A DNA stretch of 64,000 nt, taken from Nakamurella flavida. GTDB taxonomy: Bacteria; Actinomycetota; Actinomycetes; Mycobacteriales; Nakamurellaceae. A program made the translations under genes and the position numbers. The stretch covers positions 3,359,001 to 3,423,000 of the forward strand of contig NZ_JAUSQV010000001.1 of NCBI RefSeq assembly GCF_030811475.1, read 5' to 3'. Below, one piece after another: positions 15,839 to 24,848 of this stretch. Below the pieces are notes generated by a model that saw only the letters and a program-made list of their open reading frames with translations, was not told the DNA's origin and ran no database searches. The first letter of the stretch is position 1. Each line of letters begins with the position of its first letter.

Positions 15839-16216
15839 TCAGCCCCGGCCGGACAGCACGCAGAACTCGTTGCCCTCCGGATCGGCCAGCACCGTCCACG
15901 ACGGGTCGCCCTGGCCGACGTCCACCCGGCGGGCGCCCAGTTCCAGCAGCCGGGCGACCTCGGCGGCCTGGTCGTCCGGCCGGAAGTCCAGGTGCAGCCG
16001 GTTCTTCACCGTCTTGCCCTCGGGTACGCGGATGAACAGCAGGCCGGGCAGCTGGTCCGGAGCCGGGCGGATCTCGCAGAGGTCCTCCGGATCGTCGGCG
16101 CCGGCGGTGTCGGCCGGATCGGTCACGTCGACCCAGCCCAGTGCGGTGGCCCACCACCGGGCGAGGCCGACCGGGTCACGGGCGTCGATGTTCACCTGTT
16201 CCAGGATCAGCGGCAT
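15839..16216 (-). CDS. VOC family protein (glyoxalase-like domain)
   Basis: A 125-residue single-domain vicinal-oxygen-chelate protein. The two βαβββ halves are recognisable: ILEQVNIDARDPVGLARWW at the start, and a second half with KNRLHLDFRP and the terminal DPEGNEFCVL motif, whose Glu is a usual metal ligand. Glyoxalase, dioxygenase and resistance enzymes share this fold, and this short actinobacterial form has no known substrate. The start at 16216 has TACGAT six bases upstream on the minus strand. Confidence 0.88.
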   Translation of the reverse strand: MPLILEQVNIDARDPVGLARWWATALGWVDVTDPADTAGADDPEDLCEIRPAPDQLPGLLFIRVPEGKTVKNRLHLDFRPDDQAAEVARLLELGARRVDVGQGDPSWTVLADPEGNEFCVLSGRG

Positions 16217-16222
16217 GGCGGC

Positions 16223-16228
16223 ATCGTA
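16223..16228 (-). promoter_or_regulatory. -10 hexamer for the VOC gene (leaderless)
   Basis: TACGAT on the minus strand ends six bases before the ATG at 16216, with no ribosome binding site between. Confidence 0.5.
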
Positions 16229-16328
16229 GGAAGTCGCCGGTAGGACGGGAAGGGAATTCCGGCCGGGCGTCATCTGGCGGTAACCCGGCTCGCGCAGACT
16301 GCCCGGGCAGTGCGGGAGGCGATGCCCT

Positions 16329-16334
16329 AGCGTG
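16329..16334 (+). promoter_or_regulatory. Possible -10 hexamer for the urease operon
   Basis: TAGCGT lies about 85 bases before ureA in the divergent VOC-urease intergenic region. It fits the TAnnnT pattern seen elsewhere in the window. I found no clear -35 element. Confidence 0.35.
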
Positions 16335-16419
16335 CTGCTGACGTGATCGGCCGCGGTGCCCTCCGGGGACGGCGGCGCAGGCCCGGACGCGCCGGGTCGT
16401 GGGCGAGAAGAGGCGGCAC

Positions 16420-16722
16420 GTGCACCTGACCCCGTCGGACACCGAGAAGCTGTTGCTCTCCGTGGCGGGCATGGTCGCCCGCGACCGCCTCGACCGCGGT
16501 GTGAAGCTGAACTACCCGGAAACCGTTGCCCTGCTGACCACCTGGGTCATCGAGCGGGCGCGGGACGGCCGCACGGTCGCCGATCTGATGGAGGCCGGTC
16601 GCGAGGTGCTGACCCGCGAGCAGGTGATGGACGGGGTCGCCGAGATGCTCCCCGACGTCCAGGTGGAGGCCACCTTCCCCGACGGTCGCAAGCTCGTCAC
16701 CATCCACCACCCGATCGCCTGA
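16420..16722 (+). CDS. ureA: Urease subunit gamma
   Basis: The 100-residue smallest structural subunit of nickel urease, which hydrolyses urea to ammonia and carbamate. The GTG start gives the canonical opening [13 protein letters not shown], and the ending [16 protein letters not shown] is also typical. A start at 16399 would add seven basic residues and is less likely. AGAGG lies a few bases upstream of the GTG. UreA, UreB and UreC are separate polypeptides here, as in most bacteria. Confidence 0.96.
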   Translation: MHLTPSDTEKLLLSVAGMVARDRLDRGVKLNYPETVALLTTWVIERARDGRTVADLMEAGREVLTREQVMDGVAEMLPDVQVEATFPDGRKLVTIHHPIA

Positions 16723-16732
16723 GAGGCCGGAC

Positions 16733-17083
16733 ATGGCAGGCACTTCCGCCCAGGGACCGGGCGCCGTCCGCGTCGCCGAGGGCACCATCGAGCTGAACGC
16801 CGGGCGCACCGCCGCCGAGCGCATCGAGCTCACCATCACCAACACCGGCGACCGCCCCGTGCAGATCGGCTCGCACCTGCACCTGCCGGACGCCAACACC
16901 GCGCTGGACTTCGACCGCGACGCCGCGCACGGCTTCCGCCTCGACATCCCCTCGGGCACCTCCCGCCGGTTCGAGCCGGGTGCCTCCCGGACCATCGACG
17001 CGGTGGCTCTGCAGGGGGCCCGCCGGGTACCCGGCGGACAGCTGAAGACCGCCGAGCAGATCGACCTGGACGGAGCCTCCTGA
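16733..17083 (+). CDS. ureB: Urease subunit beta
   Basis: A 116-residue structural subunit of urease. The family segments [42 protein letters not shown] and ARRVPGGQ are all present. The gene starts ten bases after ureA with GAGAGG upstream, and its stop overlaps the ureC start by one base (TGATG), which couples their translation. Confidence 0.96.
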   Translation: MAGTSAQGPGAVRVAEGTIELNAGRTAAERIELTITNTGDRPVQIGSHLHLPDANTALDFDRDAAHGFRLDIPSGTSRRFEPGASRTIDAVALQGARRVPGGQLKTAEQIDLDGAS

Positions 17084-18786
17084 TGGTGCAGATCTCCCGG
17101 GCCGAGTACGCGGCCCTCTACGGCCCCACCGTCGGCGACCAGGTCCGCCTGGGCGACACCGATCTGTGGATCGAGATCGAGCAGGACCTCACCGCGGGCG
17201 GTGAGGAGGCCGTGTTCGGCGGCGGCAAGTCCATCCGCGAGTCCATGGCGCAGGGCGAGACCTCCCGCGCCGACGGCGCGCTGGACACCGTCATCACCAA
17301 TGCGATCGTGCTCGACCACTGGGGCATCGTCCGCGCCGACGTCGGGATCCGGGACGGCCGGATCGTCGCGCTCGGCCGTTCCGGCAACCCGGACATCGCC
17401 GACGGCGTGCACCCCGATCTGGTCATCGGACCGGGCACCGATGTCATCTCCGGCGAGGGCAAGATCCTCACCGCGGGCGGCATCGACACCCACGTGCACC
17501 TGATCTCCCCGTCGCAGATCGTCGAGGCGCTGGCCACCGGGCTGACCACGTTGGGCGGCGGTGGCACCGGGCCGAGCGAGGGCACCAAGGCCACCACCGT
17601 CACCCCGGGGGCCTGGCACCTGCGGCAGATCCACCGGTCCATCGACCCGTACCCGATCAACCTGCTGCTGCTCGGCAAGGGCAACACCACCTCGGTGGCG
17701 GGCCTGGCCGAGCAGGCGTTGGCCGGCGCGGGCGGGTTCAAGGTGCACGAGGACTGGGGTTCCACCCCGGCCGCGGTCGACGCGGCGCTGCGTGCGGCCG
17801 ACGACTGGGGCCTGCAGGTCGCCCTGCACTCGGACTCGCTGAACGAGGCCGGCTACGTCGCCTCCACCATCGACGCCATCGCCGGACGTTCCATCAGCGC
17901 GTTCCACGTGGAGGGGGCCGGCGGCGGGCACGCGCCGGACATCCTCACGCTGGCCGGCCTGGCCCACGTCATCCCCGGGTCGACCAATCCGACGCTGCCG
18001 CACACCGTCAACACGGTGGACGAGCACCTGGACATGCTGATGGTGTGCCACCACCTGAACCCGGCGGTCCCCGAGGATCTGGCGTTCGCCGAGTCCCGCA
18101 TCCGGGCGACGACCATCGCGGCCGAGGACATCCTGCACGACATGGGCGCCATCTCGCTGACCTCCTCCGACGCCCAGGCGATGGGCCGGATCGGTGAGGT
18201 CATCGCCCGGACCTGGCAGGTGGCGCACGTCATGAAGGCACGCCGGGGCGATATCGGCGGCGGGCTGCCGGCGGACAACTTCCGGGCCCGGCGGTACATC
18301 GCCAAGTACACGATCAACCCGGCCATCGCCCACGGCCTGGACGACGAGATCGGGTCGGTGGAGGCCGGCAAGATGGCCGACCTCGTGCTGTGGGAGCCGA
18401 AGTTCTTCGGCATCCGGCCGTCCGTGGTCATCAAGGGCGGCGGCCTGGTCTGGGGCGCGCTCGGTGACCCGAACGCCTCCATCCCCACCCCGCAGCCGGT
18501 GCTGATGCGCCCGGCGCTCACCGCGGACGTGGGCGCCGACCTGTCCGTGTCCTTCGTCGCTCCGCGGGCCCTGGAGGACGGGCTCGCCGACCGGCTCGGG
18601 CTCCGCCGGAAGCTCGTCGGGGTCAAGCCCACCCGCGACGTCGGCAAGGCGCAGATGATCAACAACGACGCGCTGCCCCGCATCGACATCGATCCGGAGA
18701 CGTTCGCGATCGACGTGGACGGCGAACGGGTCGAGCCGGCGCCGGCCTCGGTGCTGCCGCTCGCCCAGCTCTACTCGATGTTCTGA
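17083..18786 (+). CDS. ureC: Urease subunit alpha
   Basis: The 567-residue catalytic subunit carrying the di-nickel centre. All active-site residues are present, at a constant +3 offset from Klebsiella numbering: His137 and His139 (THVHL), carbamylated Lys220 (GGFKVHEDW), His222, His249 (LHSDSLNE), His275 (FHVEG), flap Cys322 and catalytic His323 (MVCHHLN), and Asp363 (SSDAQAMG). The enzyme is therefore predicted to be active once nickel is inserted. Translation is coupled to ureB. Accessory genes ureFGD follow only after two unrelated genes. Confidence 0.98.
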   Translation: MVQISRAEYAALYGPTVGDQVRLGDTDLWIEIEQDLTAGGEEAVFGGGKSIRESMAQGETSRADGALDTVITNAIVLDHWGIVRADVGIRDGRIVALGRSGNPDIADGVHPDLVIGPGTDVISGEGKILTAGGIDTHVHLISPSQIVEALATGLTTLGGGGTGPSEGTKATTVTPGAWHLRQIHRSIDPYPINLLLLGKGNTTSVAGLAEQALAGAGGFKVHEDWGSTPAAVDAALRAADDWGLQVALHSDSLNEAGYVASTIDAIAGRSISAFHVEGAGGGHAPDILTLAGLAHVIPGSTNPTLPHTVNTVDEHLDMLMVCHHLNPAVPEDLAFAESRIRATTIAAEDILHDMGAISLTSSDAQAMGRIGEVIARTWQVAHVMKARRGDIGGGLPADNFRARRYIAKYTINPAIAHGLDDEIGSVEAGKMADLVLWEPKFFGIRPSVVIKGGGLVWGALGDPNASIPTPQPVLMRPALTADVGADLSVSFVAPRALEDGLADRLGLRRKLVGVKPTRDVGKAQMINNDALPRIDIDPETFAIDVDGERVEPAPASVLPLAQLYSMF

Positions 18787-18815
18787 CCGGGCCACCGGGC
18801 CCCGGGGGCGTCACC

Positions 18816-18821
18816 TACCCT
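18816..18821 (+). promoter_or_regulatory. -10 hexamer for the PEP-mutase-like gene (leaderless)
   Basis: TACCCT ends seven bases before the GTG at 18829. It indicates a transcript independent of ureABC. Confidence 0.5.
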
Positions 18822-18828
18822 GGGCCCG

Positions 18829-19611
18829 GTGACCGATCTCCAGCGCAACGCCCGCACCCTCCTCGACCTGCACACCGCCCCCGAGATCCTCGTCCTGGCG
18901 AACGTGTGGGACGTCATCTCCGCGACCACCGTGACCGCCGTCCCCGGGGTCACGGCACTGGCCACGGCCAGCCACTCCATCGCCGCCACCTTCGGCTACG
19001 AGGACGGCGAGAACATCCCCCTCGAGCTGCACCTCGACATGGTCGGCCGGATCGTGCGTGCCGTCGACGTCCCCGTGTCGATGGATCTCGAATCCGGTTA
19101 CGGCGATGCCGGCGCCACCGCCGCCAAGGCCATCGAGCTCGGCGTCGTCGGCGGCAATCTTGAGGACCGGATGAAGCCGCTCGACGAGGCCGTGGCCGCC
19201 GTCGAGGCCGTGCTGAAGGCCGGCCGGGACGCCGGTATCGACTTCGTGCTCAACGCGCGGACCGATGCCCTGGTGCTGGCCGACGAGGACGCCGACCGCA
19301 CCGCCCTGCTGGATGAGGTCATCCGCCGTGGGCAGGCCTTCCTGGCCGCCGGCGCGCCCGTCGTCTTCGTGCCCCGCCTCGTCGACCGTGACGAGATCCG
19401 GGTGGTGGCCGATGCTCTCGGGCCCCGCAAGCTCACCCTGATCAGCCCGCCCGGCGCGGCGCTGCCCGCCCGCGAGCTGCAGGAGTTGGGCGTCGCCCGG
19501 GTCTCCACCGGCCCGTTCACCCAGCGCGTCGCGCTCACCGCGCTGCAGGACGCCGCCGCGGACATCGTCGGCGGCGGCGTGCTGCCGGCGAGCACCCGGG
19601 CGCTGAACTGA
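18829..19611 (+). CDS. Isocitrate lyase/PEP mutase superfamily enzyme
   Basis: A 260-residue TIM-barrel protein of the isocitrate lyase/phosphoenolpyruvate mutase superfamily. Visible marks are LVLANVWDV near the start (residues 23-31), ATASHSIAA and the metal-binding MDLESGYGD (Asp86, Glu88). A further acidic motif, GGNLEDR, follows. The catalytic KKCGH of true isocitrate lyase is absent, so it is not the glyoxylate-shunt enzyme. A carboxyvinyl-phosphonate-type or 2-methylisocitrate-like C-C lyase is possible. It sits between ureC and ureF with its own promoter and terminator, so it is probably not part of the urease operon. Confidence 0.88.
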   Translation: MTDLQRNARTLLDLHTAPEILVLANVWDVISATTVTAVPGVTALATASHSIAATFGYEDGENIPLELHLDMVGRIVRAVDVPVSMDLESGYGDAGATAAKAIELGVVGGNLEDRMKPLDEAVAAVEAVLKAGRDAGIDFVLNARTDALVLADEDADRTALLDEVIRRGQAFLAAGAPVVFVPRLVDRDEIRVVADALGPRKLTLISPPGAALPARELQELGVARVSTGPFTQRVALTALQDAAADIVGGGVLPASTRALN

Positions 19612-19616
19612 TCGTC

Positions 19617-19648
19617 GGCCGGCCCCGTCCGTCGTGACGGGGCCGGCC
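19617..19648 (+). terminator. Strong hairpin after the PEP-mutase-like gene
   Basis: A perfect 13-bp G/C stem (19617-19629 with 19636-19648) closes a six-base loop, six bases after the stop codon. Confidence 0.65.
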
Positions 19649-19660
19649 GCATCCGCTCCG

Positions 19661-19666
19661 TACGGT
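19661..19666 (+). promoter_or_regulatory. -10 hexamer for the small zinc-ribbon gene
   Basis: TACGGT ends six bases before the ATG at 19673. GGAGGG also lies between them, so either leaderless or SD-led initiation is possible. Confidence 0.4.
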
Positions 19667-19672
19667 GGAGGG

Positions 19673-19876
19673 ATGTTCTTCCTCTTCGGATTCGGCAGCA
19701 AGCAGCGCGATCTGGGTGCGGGGCAGGTGCGCACCTGTGGGCGCTGCAACAACACCACCCAGTGGTCACGAATCCAGCAGTCCAAGCAGTTCACCGTGTT
19801 CTTCATCCCGCTCGCCCGCTGGGCCAAGCAGACCGTCGAGGTCTGCGGCATCTGCGGCAACGCCGTCCAGGTCTGA
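19673..19876 (+). CDS. Small zinc-ribbon protein
   Basis: A 67-residue protein with two CxxC pairs (Cys22, Cys25 and Cys58, Cys61) that make one zinc ribbon. Between them lies a hydrophobic WSRIQQSKQFTVFFIPL segment. It resembles the zinc_ribbon_15 family of short bacterial proteins with a hydrophobic start (MFFLFGFG) and no assigned role. It lies between the PEP-mutase-like gene and ureF. A link to nickel or urease is not supported by anything beyond location. Confidence 0.75.
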   Translation: MFFLFGFGSKQRDLGAGQVRTCGRCNNTTQWSRIQQSKQFTVFFIPLARWAKQTVEVCGICGNAVQV

Positions 19877-19895
19877 GCCGCGCCGCTGCGCGCCC

Positions 19896-19901
19896 TAGGG
19901 T
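19896..19901 (+). promoter_or_regulatory. -10 hexamer for ureF (leaderless)
   Basis: TAGGGT ends six bases before the GTG start of ureF at 19908. It suggests the accessory genes ureFGD are transcribed separately from ureABC. Confidence 0.5.
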
Positions 19902-19907
19902 GCAGGG

Positions 19908-20654
19908 GTGCCCGCCCCGACCGAGCCGTCGACCCTTCCGGCCCGAACGTCCGCGCCCGCCGAGACGGGCGGCGCGGCCGAGCTGATGATGATGCTGCTG
20001 GCCGACGCGCGTCTGCCGACCGGCGCCCACACCCAGTCCGCCGGGCTGGAACCCGCTCTGCGGGCGGGGATGTCCATGGCCGAGTTGCCCGGGTACCTCA
20101 CCGCACGTCTGCGCACGGTCACCGCGGTCGAGGCCGGCGCCGCCGTGGTCGCCCGTCGCGTCGCCCTGGACGACCCCGATCCCACCGATCTCACGGAGCG
20201 TCTGGCCGCCGTGGACGCGGCCTGGCGGGCACGCACCGTGTCACCGGCGCTGCGCGAGGTCTCCGCCATGTTGGGCCGTGGCTACCTGCGGCTGGTCCGG
20301 CGGGTGTGGCCGACCGACGCGGGGATCTGTGCGGTGGCCGCCCTGACCCGACCGGGCCGGGCGGTCGTACTCGGTGCGGCCGCGGCCGCCGCCGGCCTGT
20401 CCGCGGCGCAGCTCGTGCGGCTGATGGGCTACGAGGACGTGCAGACGGTGAGTGCCGCCGCACTGAAACTGGAGCCCACCGACCCCGTGCTCGCGACGCT
20501 GTGGGTGGTCCGGGCCGCCCCGGAGATCGAGCGTATGGTGAGCGCCCTGTCCGATCTCCGCGAGGTGGCGGAGATCCCCGCACGCGGTGCGCCCCTGCTC
20601 GAGCAGTGGGCCGAAGTCCATGCCCTGTCGACCCAGCGGCTGTTCCGTGCCTGA
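19908..20654 (+). CDS. ureF: Urease accessory protein UreF
   Basis: A 248-residue α-helical chaperone that with UreD/UreH and UreG loads nickel into apo-urease and stimulates the UreG GTPase cycle. Family features are the [22 protein letters not shown] segment (about residues 30-51), with the conserved Pro-Thr-Gly and His-x-Gln-Ser residues, and a C-terminal region ending LSTQRLFRA. The first 20 residues are Pro/Ala-rich and variable. The stop is ten bases before the ureG start. Confidence 0.93.
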   Translation: MPAPTEPSTLPARTSAPAETGGAAELMMMLLADARLPTGAHTQSAGLEPALRAGMSMAELPGYLTARLRTVTAVEAGAAVVARRVALDDPDPTDLTERLAAVDAAWRARTVSPALREVSAMLGRGYLRLVRRVWPTDAGICAVAALTRPGRAVVLGAAAAAAGLSAAQLVRLMGYEDVQTVSAAALKLEPTDPVLATLWVVRAAPEIERMVSALSDLREVAEIPARGAPLLEQWAEVHALSTQRLFRA

Positions 20655-20664
20655 GAGGCCTGAG

Positions 20665-21642
20665 ATGACCGACATCCACGACCACGTCCACGAGGCCCCC
20701 GTCGCCACCCGGTCCTTCCGGCTCGGTGTGGCCGGCCCGGTGGGCACCGGCAAGTCCTCGCTGATCGCGTTGATCTGCCGCGAGATGAACGGCGAGCTCA
20801 ACCTCGGCGTCATCACCAACGACATCTACACCGACGAGGACGCGCGGTTCCTCAAGTCCGCCGGCGTGCTGGACCCCGAGCGCATCCGCGCGGTGGAGAC
20901 CGGCGCGTGCCCGCACACCGCGATCCGCGACGACGTCACCATGAACCTGCTCGCCGTCGAGGACCTCGAGGCCGACTTCGACCCGCTGGACGTCGTTCTC
21001 GTCGAGTCCGGTGGCGACAACCTGACCGCCACGTTCTCCCCGGCCCTGGTCGACGCGCAGATCTTCGTGCTCGACGTGGCCGGCGGCGGCGACGTGGCGC
21101 GCAAGGGTGGGCCGGGCATCGGCCGGGCAGACCTGTTGGTGGTCAACAAGACCGACCTCGGCCCGTACGTCGGGGTCGACGTGCCGCAGATGGTCGCCGA
21201 CGCCAGCGCCGCCCGCGACGGGCGCCCCGTGCTGGGTCTGTCCCGCCTGGACCGCGACTCCGTCGACCAGCTCACCGCCTGGCTGCGCGGCCTGCTCGCC
21301 GAGTTCCGCGGCGGCTCCCACGTCCCCGTCGACCCGGGCCCGATGGCCCCGCACTTCCACGCCGACGAAGAAGGCGGGGGACATGTGCACAGTCACGCCG
21401 ACGAAGAAGGCGGGGGGCATGTGCACAGTCACGCCGACGAAGAAGGCGGGGGACATGTGCACAGTCACGCCGACGAAGAAGGCGGGCACGCGCACAGTCA
21501 CGACGAGCCCCATACGCACGAGCCCCACACCCACGCCGACGGCACCACCCACCCGGTCGCGGGCGACGAGCCCCCGGCGACGGGCCCGGCGTTCGCCCTG
21601 CGCGACCGCACCCGGCACGCGCACGGTCCCGCTCAGGCGTGA
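20665..21642 (+). CDS. ureG: Urease accessory GTPase UreG with long His-rich tail
   Basis: SIMIBI-class GTPase that delivers nickel to urease. The core (about 15-215) has the P-loop GPVGTGKSS (24-32), TNDIYT, the metal-binding Cys82-Pro83-His84, ESGGDNL and NKTDL. UreG is normally about 200-230 residues and this one is 325. The extra C-terminal hundred residues include three 12-residue repeats, [12 protein letters not shown], and a shorter fourth copy (residues 232-278), with 19 histidines between residues 230 and 298 and two more near the end. The N-terminus also has HDHVH. No ureE is seen, so the tail probably stores or passes nickel. The stop overlaps the ureD start (GTGA). Confidence 0.96.
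   Translation: MTDIHDHVHEAPVATRSFRLGVAGPVGTGKSSLIALICREMNGELNLGVITNDIYTDEDARFLKSAGVLDPERIRAVETGACPHTAIRDDVTMNLLAVEDLEADFDPLDVVLVESGGDNLTATFSPALVDAQIFVLDVAGGGDVARKGGPGIGRADLLVVNKTDLGPYVGVDVPQMVADASAARDGRPVLGLSRLDRDSVDQLTAWLRGLLAEFRGGSHVPVDPGPMAPHFHADEEGGGHVHSHADEEGGGHVHSHADEEGGGHVHSHADEEGGHAHSHDEPHTHEPHTHADGTTHPVAGDEPPATGPAFALRDRTRHAHGPAQA
21358..21498. repeat. 36-bp tandem repeat coding the UreG histidine tail
   Basis: Three 36-bp units (21358-21393, 21394-21429, 21430-21465) differ by one base and are followed by a 33-bp fourth unit (21466-21498). Each encodes a 12-residue histidine- and acid-rich block. The near identity at DNA level implies recent slippage or unequal recombination, so copy number may vary between strains. 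Confidence 0.92.
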
Positions 21643-22358
21643 TCGAGGTCGGCGTCCGGGCGGCGCCCGGACGTGCCCGGGTGCACCTGCGCGGTGGGCA
21701 GCTCAGCCCCCGACCGATGCGCGTCACCGACACCGGTGCCTCGGTCGCGCTGGTCGCCACCGGGGCACTGCTGCTCGGCGGTGACCACGTGGATGTCGCG
21801 CTGACGGTGGGCCCGGGAGCCTGGCTCGAGGTGGTGGAGATCGCCGGCACGGTGGCCTACGACGCGGCCGGGGAGGCGTCGTCCTGGACGGTGCGGGCGT
21901 CGGTCGAGGCGGGCGGGACCCTGGTCTGGTCCGGGGAGCCGTTCGTCGTCGCCGACGGGGCGAACACGGTGCGCACCCTGGACATCTCCCTGGCGCAGGG
22001 CGCCACGGCCACCGTGCGCGACGTGCTGGTGCTCGGGCGGACGGGGGAGCGGGGCGGGGCGGTGCGATCGGTGACCCGGGCCGACCTCGCAGGCCATCCG
22101 CTGCTGGCCGAGGACCTCGACCTGGCCGACCCCGTCGACCGCGGCCTGACCGGCGTGCTCGGCGCGGCCCGCGTGCTCGACACCATCGCCGTCCTGGGAC
22201 GACGGCTGGCCGAGGTCCCCGCCGACGCTCCGGCCGACCCCGGTTCCCGCTTCGAGCTGGCCGGGCCGGGCACTCTGCTGCGCAGTGTCCGGTCGGAGAC
22301 GGCCGGCTCGCCGCTCCTGGGCGTCTGGCCCGGTGTGCGCGCCGCGGCACTCAGCTGA
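21639..22358 (+). CDS. ureD: Urease accessory protein UreD
   Basis: A 239-residue member of the UreD (UreH) family, the scaffold that recruits UreF and UreG to apo-urease. β-rich segments such as [39 protein letters not shown] and [16 protein letters not shown] are typical. At 239 residues it is shorter than the usual 260-290. The GTG start lies inside the ureG stop (GTGA), so it is translationally coupled. It is the last urease gene. The next 298 bp are non-coding. Confidence 0.9.
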   Translation: MIEVGVRAAPGRARVHLRGGQLSPRPMRVTDTGASVALVATGALLLGGDHVDVALTVGPGAWLEVVEIAGTVAYDAAGEASSWTVRASVEAGGTLVWSGEPFVVADGANTVRTLDISLAQGATATVRDVLVLGRTGERGGAVRSVTRADLAGHPLLAEDLDLADPVDRGLTGVLGAARVLDTIAVLGRRLAEVPADAPADPGSRFELAGPGTLLRSVRSETAGSPLLGVWPGVRAAALS

Positions 22359-22656
22359 TCGCCCTGCCCGTCCGTCCGACTGCGCACAGTGACGACTGGG
22401 ATGTGGTGAGGTCTCCGACGGCGCCGTGCAACGTGGCTGTTACGTGGGCTTCACGCCACCGGCGCATGCCGTTCCTAGATTCGGACAGTCGGAACACGGG
22501 GTGGGTCGCCCACGCGCGCGGCCCGTCCTGATCGTCCCGCCCAGATCGTCCGAAGAGATCGTCCCGCCCAGATCGACCGAAGAGTTCGTTCCGCCGAGTC
22601 CCACCCGTCCGTCCCCGCCCGGGGCAGGGACGCCCGAAGCCCCAGGAGTCGCCCGC
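22359..22656 (+). promoter_or_regulatory. Control region of the NitT/TauT-type ABC operon
   Basis: A 298-bp non-coding region. It holds a spaced array GCAAC-n6-GTTAC-n6-TTCAC (22428-22454) resembling actinobacterial GlnR boxes, a possible -10 TAGATT at 22476-22481, and a 27-bp direct repeat (22531-22557 and 22558-22584 with a decayed third copy). AGGAG lies before the ATG at 22657. The frame through the repeats stays open, but the Tat signal at 22657 onward shows that translation starts there. Confidence 0.4.
22531..22584. repeat. 27-bp direct repeat in the ABC operon leader
   Basis: Two adjacent 27-bp copies (one mismatch) begin ATCGTCCCGCCCAGATCG, followed by about 14 bases of a diverged third copy. 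They lie between the putative promoter and the start codon and would be in the 5' leader of the transcript. Confidence 0.8.
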
Positions 22657-23832
22657 ATGTCCCCTCGTGACCCGCAGTCCCCGGCGCGTCTGGCCGCCCA
22701 CCTGTCCAGTCGCCGCTCGTTCCTGCGGCTGGCCGGCCTGAGCGCCGCCGGTGTCGGGGCCCTGGCCGCCTGCTCGTCGGGCGGCACCACGGCCACCAGC
22801 AGTGCCTCGTCGGCCGCCTCCTCCGCAGCGAGCAGCGCCGCGTCCTCCGGCGCGACCGCCGCGAGCTCGGCCGCCGGGGCCGTCGCGCCCGGCACCTACG
22901 GCGACATCGCCGTGCAGCTGTCCTGGATCAAGAACATCGAGTTCGCGGGCGAGTTCTTCGCCGATTCGAAGGGCTACTACACCGAGGCCGGCTTCTCGAA
23001 GGTCGACCTGGTCACCGGCCCGGTGGACAGCGCGGACGCCCTGGTCCTGGCGGGCACGGTCGACGTCGGCCTGTCCGCCCCGGACGCGACCGCCCGCTTC
23101 ATCGTCGAGCAGGGCGCGCCCCTGAAGATCATCGGCAGCACCTTCCAGAAGAACCCCTTCTGCATCCTCTCGCTGGAGGAGGGCAAGCCGATCCGGACGC
23201 CGGAGGACCTCAAGGGCAAGACCCTGGGCATCCAGGCCGGCACCAACCAGACGATCTTCGAGGGCTTCCTGAAGGCCAACGGGATCGACCCGTCCGAGCT
23301 CACCCAGACCGTCGTGCAGTACGAGCCCAGCCCGCTGACGGAGAAGACCGTGGACGGGTTCATGGCCTACACGGTCAACGAGCCGTTCATCGTCAAGGCC
23401 CAGGGCTTCACCCCCGTCGTGCTCGCGTTCGCCGACAACGGCCTGCCGCTGACCGCGGAGACGTTCACCGTCCTGCAGGACACCATCGACAGCGACCGCG
23501 AGAAGCTGAAGGCGTTCCTGAAGGCCGAGATCCGCGGCTGGACCGACGCCGTGGCCGATCCGGCCGGCTCGGCCAAGCTGGTCGTCGAGACCTACGGCGC
23601 CGACCTGGGTCTGAACGTCGAGGGGCAGACCGAGCAGGCCACCGCGCAGAACGAACTGGTCGCCAGCGCCGACACCGCGGCCAACGGTCTGTTCACGCTG
23701 ACCGAGGCCCTGCAGGCCCAGATCATCGAGGCGCTCGCCCTCGTCGGCGTCACCATCGACGCCGCCACCCTGTTCGACCTCAGCCTGCTCGACGAGGTCT
23801 ACACCGAGAACCCCGACCTGATCACCGGTTGA
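22657..23832 (+). CDS. ABC transporter substrate-binding lipoprotein (NitT/TauT, NMT1-like)
   Basis: A 391-residue periplasmic-binding-fold lipoprotein. The N-terminus has a twin-arginine motif [10 protein letters not shown] (Arg19-Arg20) and a lipobox LAAC (Cys39), so it is probably exported folded by Tat and lipidated. A Ser/Ala-rich linker (40-75) leads to the binding domain, whose [16 protein letters not shown] opening, [15 protein letters not shown] and [12 protein letters not shown] segments are typical of NMT1/THI5-like proteins. Such proteins bind pyrimidine precursors, taurine, sulfonates, riboflavin or formylated bases. Next to purine and urease genes a nitrogen heterocycle is likely but unproven. 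Confidence 0.92.
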   Translation: MSPRDPQSPARLAAHLSSRRSFLRLAGLSAAGVGALAACSSGGTTATSSASSAASSAASSAASSGATAASSAAGAVAPGTYGDIAVQLSWIKNIEFAGEFFADSKGYYTEAGFSKVDLVTGPVDSADALVLAGTVDVGLSAPDATARFIVEQGAPLKIIGSTFQKNPFCILSLEEGKPIRTPEDLKGKTLGIQAGTNQTIFEGFLKANGIDPSELTQTVVQYEPSPLTEKTVDGFMAYTVNEPFIVKAQGFTPVVLAFADNGLPLTAETFTVLQDTIDSDREKLKAFLKAEIRGWTDAVADPAGSAKLVVETYGADLGLNVEGQTEQATAQNELVASADTAANGLFTLTEALQAQIIEALALVGVTIDAATLFDLSLLDEVYTENPDLITG

Positions 23833-23838
23833 CCCCCA

Positions 23839-23870
23839 CCCCGCCGCGGCCGATCCTGGTCGCGGCGGGG
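23839..23870 (+). promoter_or_regulatory. Intercistronic hairpin after the binding-protein gene
   Basis: A 13-bp stem with one G-U pair (23839-23851 with 23858-23870) and a six-base loop follows the binding-protein stop by six bases. In ABC operons such hairpins often raise the binding protein over the membrane parts by partial termination or mRNA protection. Confidence 0.55.
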
Positions 23871-23930
23871 ACGGCCCGGCGCGGACCACCGCACGACCCC
23901 AGAAGACTCGACAGGGAAGAGGCCCGGACG

Positions 23931-24848
23931 ATGCCGGAGACCGAGATCGCCCCGCAGGCAACACGGTTCACCGACGGTGCCCACGGCGCCGGCACCGCTC
24001 CGGCCGGCGCGAACGACACCACGGCGTTGAGCACCACCGACCCGGACGCCCAGCCCTGGGCCGCCACCGGGATCAACATCCAGGGCCTGAGCAAGGTCTT
24101 CACGATGGGCCGCAAGTCCGTGACGGCGCTGACCGACACGCACCTGGGCACCCGCCGGGACTCGTTCCTGTCCCTGCTCGGGCCGTCCGGCTGCGGGAAG
24201 TCCACCATCCTGCGCATCCTGGCCGGCCTGGAGACGCCGACCTCGGGGGCGGCCCTGATCAACGGGCAGTCCACGACGGAGATCCAGCGCAACCACGAGC
24301 TGGGCATCGCCTTCCAGGAAGCCGCCCTGCTGCCGTGGCGGTCGGTCACCAGCAACATCCGGCTGCCGCTGGAGGTCGCCGGCATCCGCCCCGAGCCCGG
24401 CCTGATTGAGGACCTGATCAAGCTGGTCGGGCTGACCGGGTTCGAGGGCGCCAAGCCGGCGCAGCTGTCCGGCGGCATGCGTCAGCGGGTCGCCATCGCG
24501 CGCTGCCTGGTCGTCAAGCCCACCGTCATGCTGCTGGACGAGCCGTTCGGCGCCCTGGACGACATGACCCGCCAGCGGCTGAACGTCGAGCTGCTCCGCA
24601 TCTGGACCGAGAAGCCCGCGACCACCCTGATGGTCACCCACGGGATCAGCGAGGCCGTCTTCCTGTCCGACGTGGTCGCCGTGATGAGCCCCCGGCCCGG
24701 CCGCGTCGCCGAGGTCGTCACCATCGACCTGCCCCGGCCCCGCACCCCCGACCTCATGCGCACCCCCGAGTTCCACGCCTACGTCGACCAGCTGTCGGAG
24801 ATCCTGTTCGGTCGCGGCGCGTCCGGTGGGGCGGCCGGCGATGAGTGA
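23931..24848 (+). CDS. ABC transporter ATP-binding protein (NitT/TauT type)
   Basis: A 305-residue ATPase energising the adjacent importer. It has Walker [10 protein letters not shown] (84-92), a Q-loop in [10 protein letters not shown], signature LSGGMRQR near 180, Walker [14 protein letters not shown] near 200 and the H-loop in VTHGISE. The Leu-Leu-Pro-Trp-Arg after the Q-loop is typical of nitrate/taurine/sulfonate ATPases. The first 50 residues are a variable Thr/Ala-rich extension. The next permease starts eight bases before its stop. Confidence 0.95.
   Translation: MPETEIAPQATRFTDGAHGAGTAPAGANDTTALSTTDPDAQPWAATGINIQGLSKVFTMGRKSVTALTDTHLGTRRDSFLSLLGPSGCGKSTILRILAGLETPTSGAALINGQSTTEIQRNHELGIAFQEAALLPWRSVTSNIRLPLEVAGIRPEPGLIEDLIKLVGLTGFEGAKPAQLSGGMRQRVAIARCLVVKPTVMLLDEPFGALDDMTRQRLNVELLRIWTEKPATTLMVTHGISEAVFLSDVVAVMSPRPGRVAEVVTIDLPRPRTPDLMRTPEFHAYVDQLSEILFGRGASGGAAGDE

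Noticed and set aside
18829-19611. Isocitrate lyase of the glyoxylate shunt to pair with malate synthase
   Set aside because: The KKCGH catalytic motif is absent and the protein is far shorter than isocitrate lyase (about 430 residues).
22426-22656. N-terminal extension of the binding protein through the 27-bp repeats
   Set aside because: It would place 77 residues ahead of the Tat signal and lipobox, which must lie near the true N-terminus.
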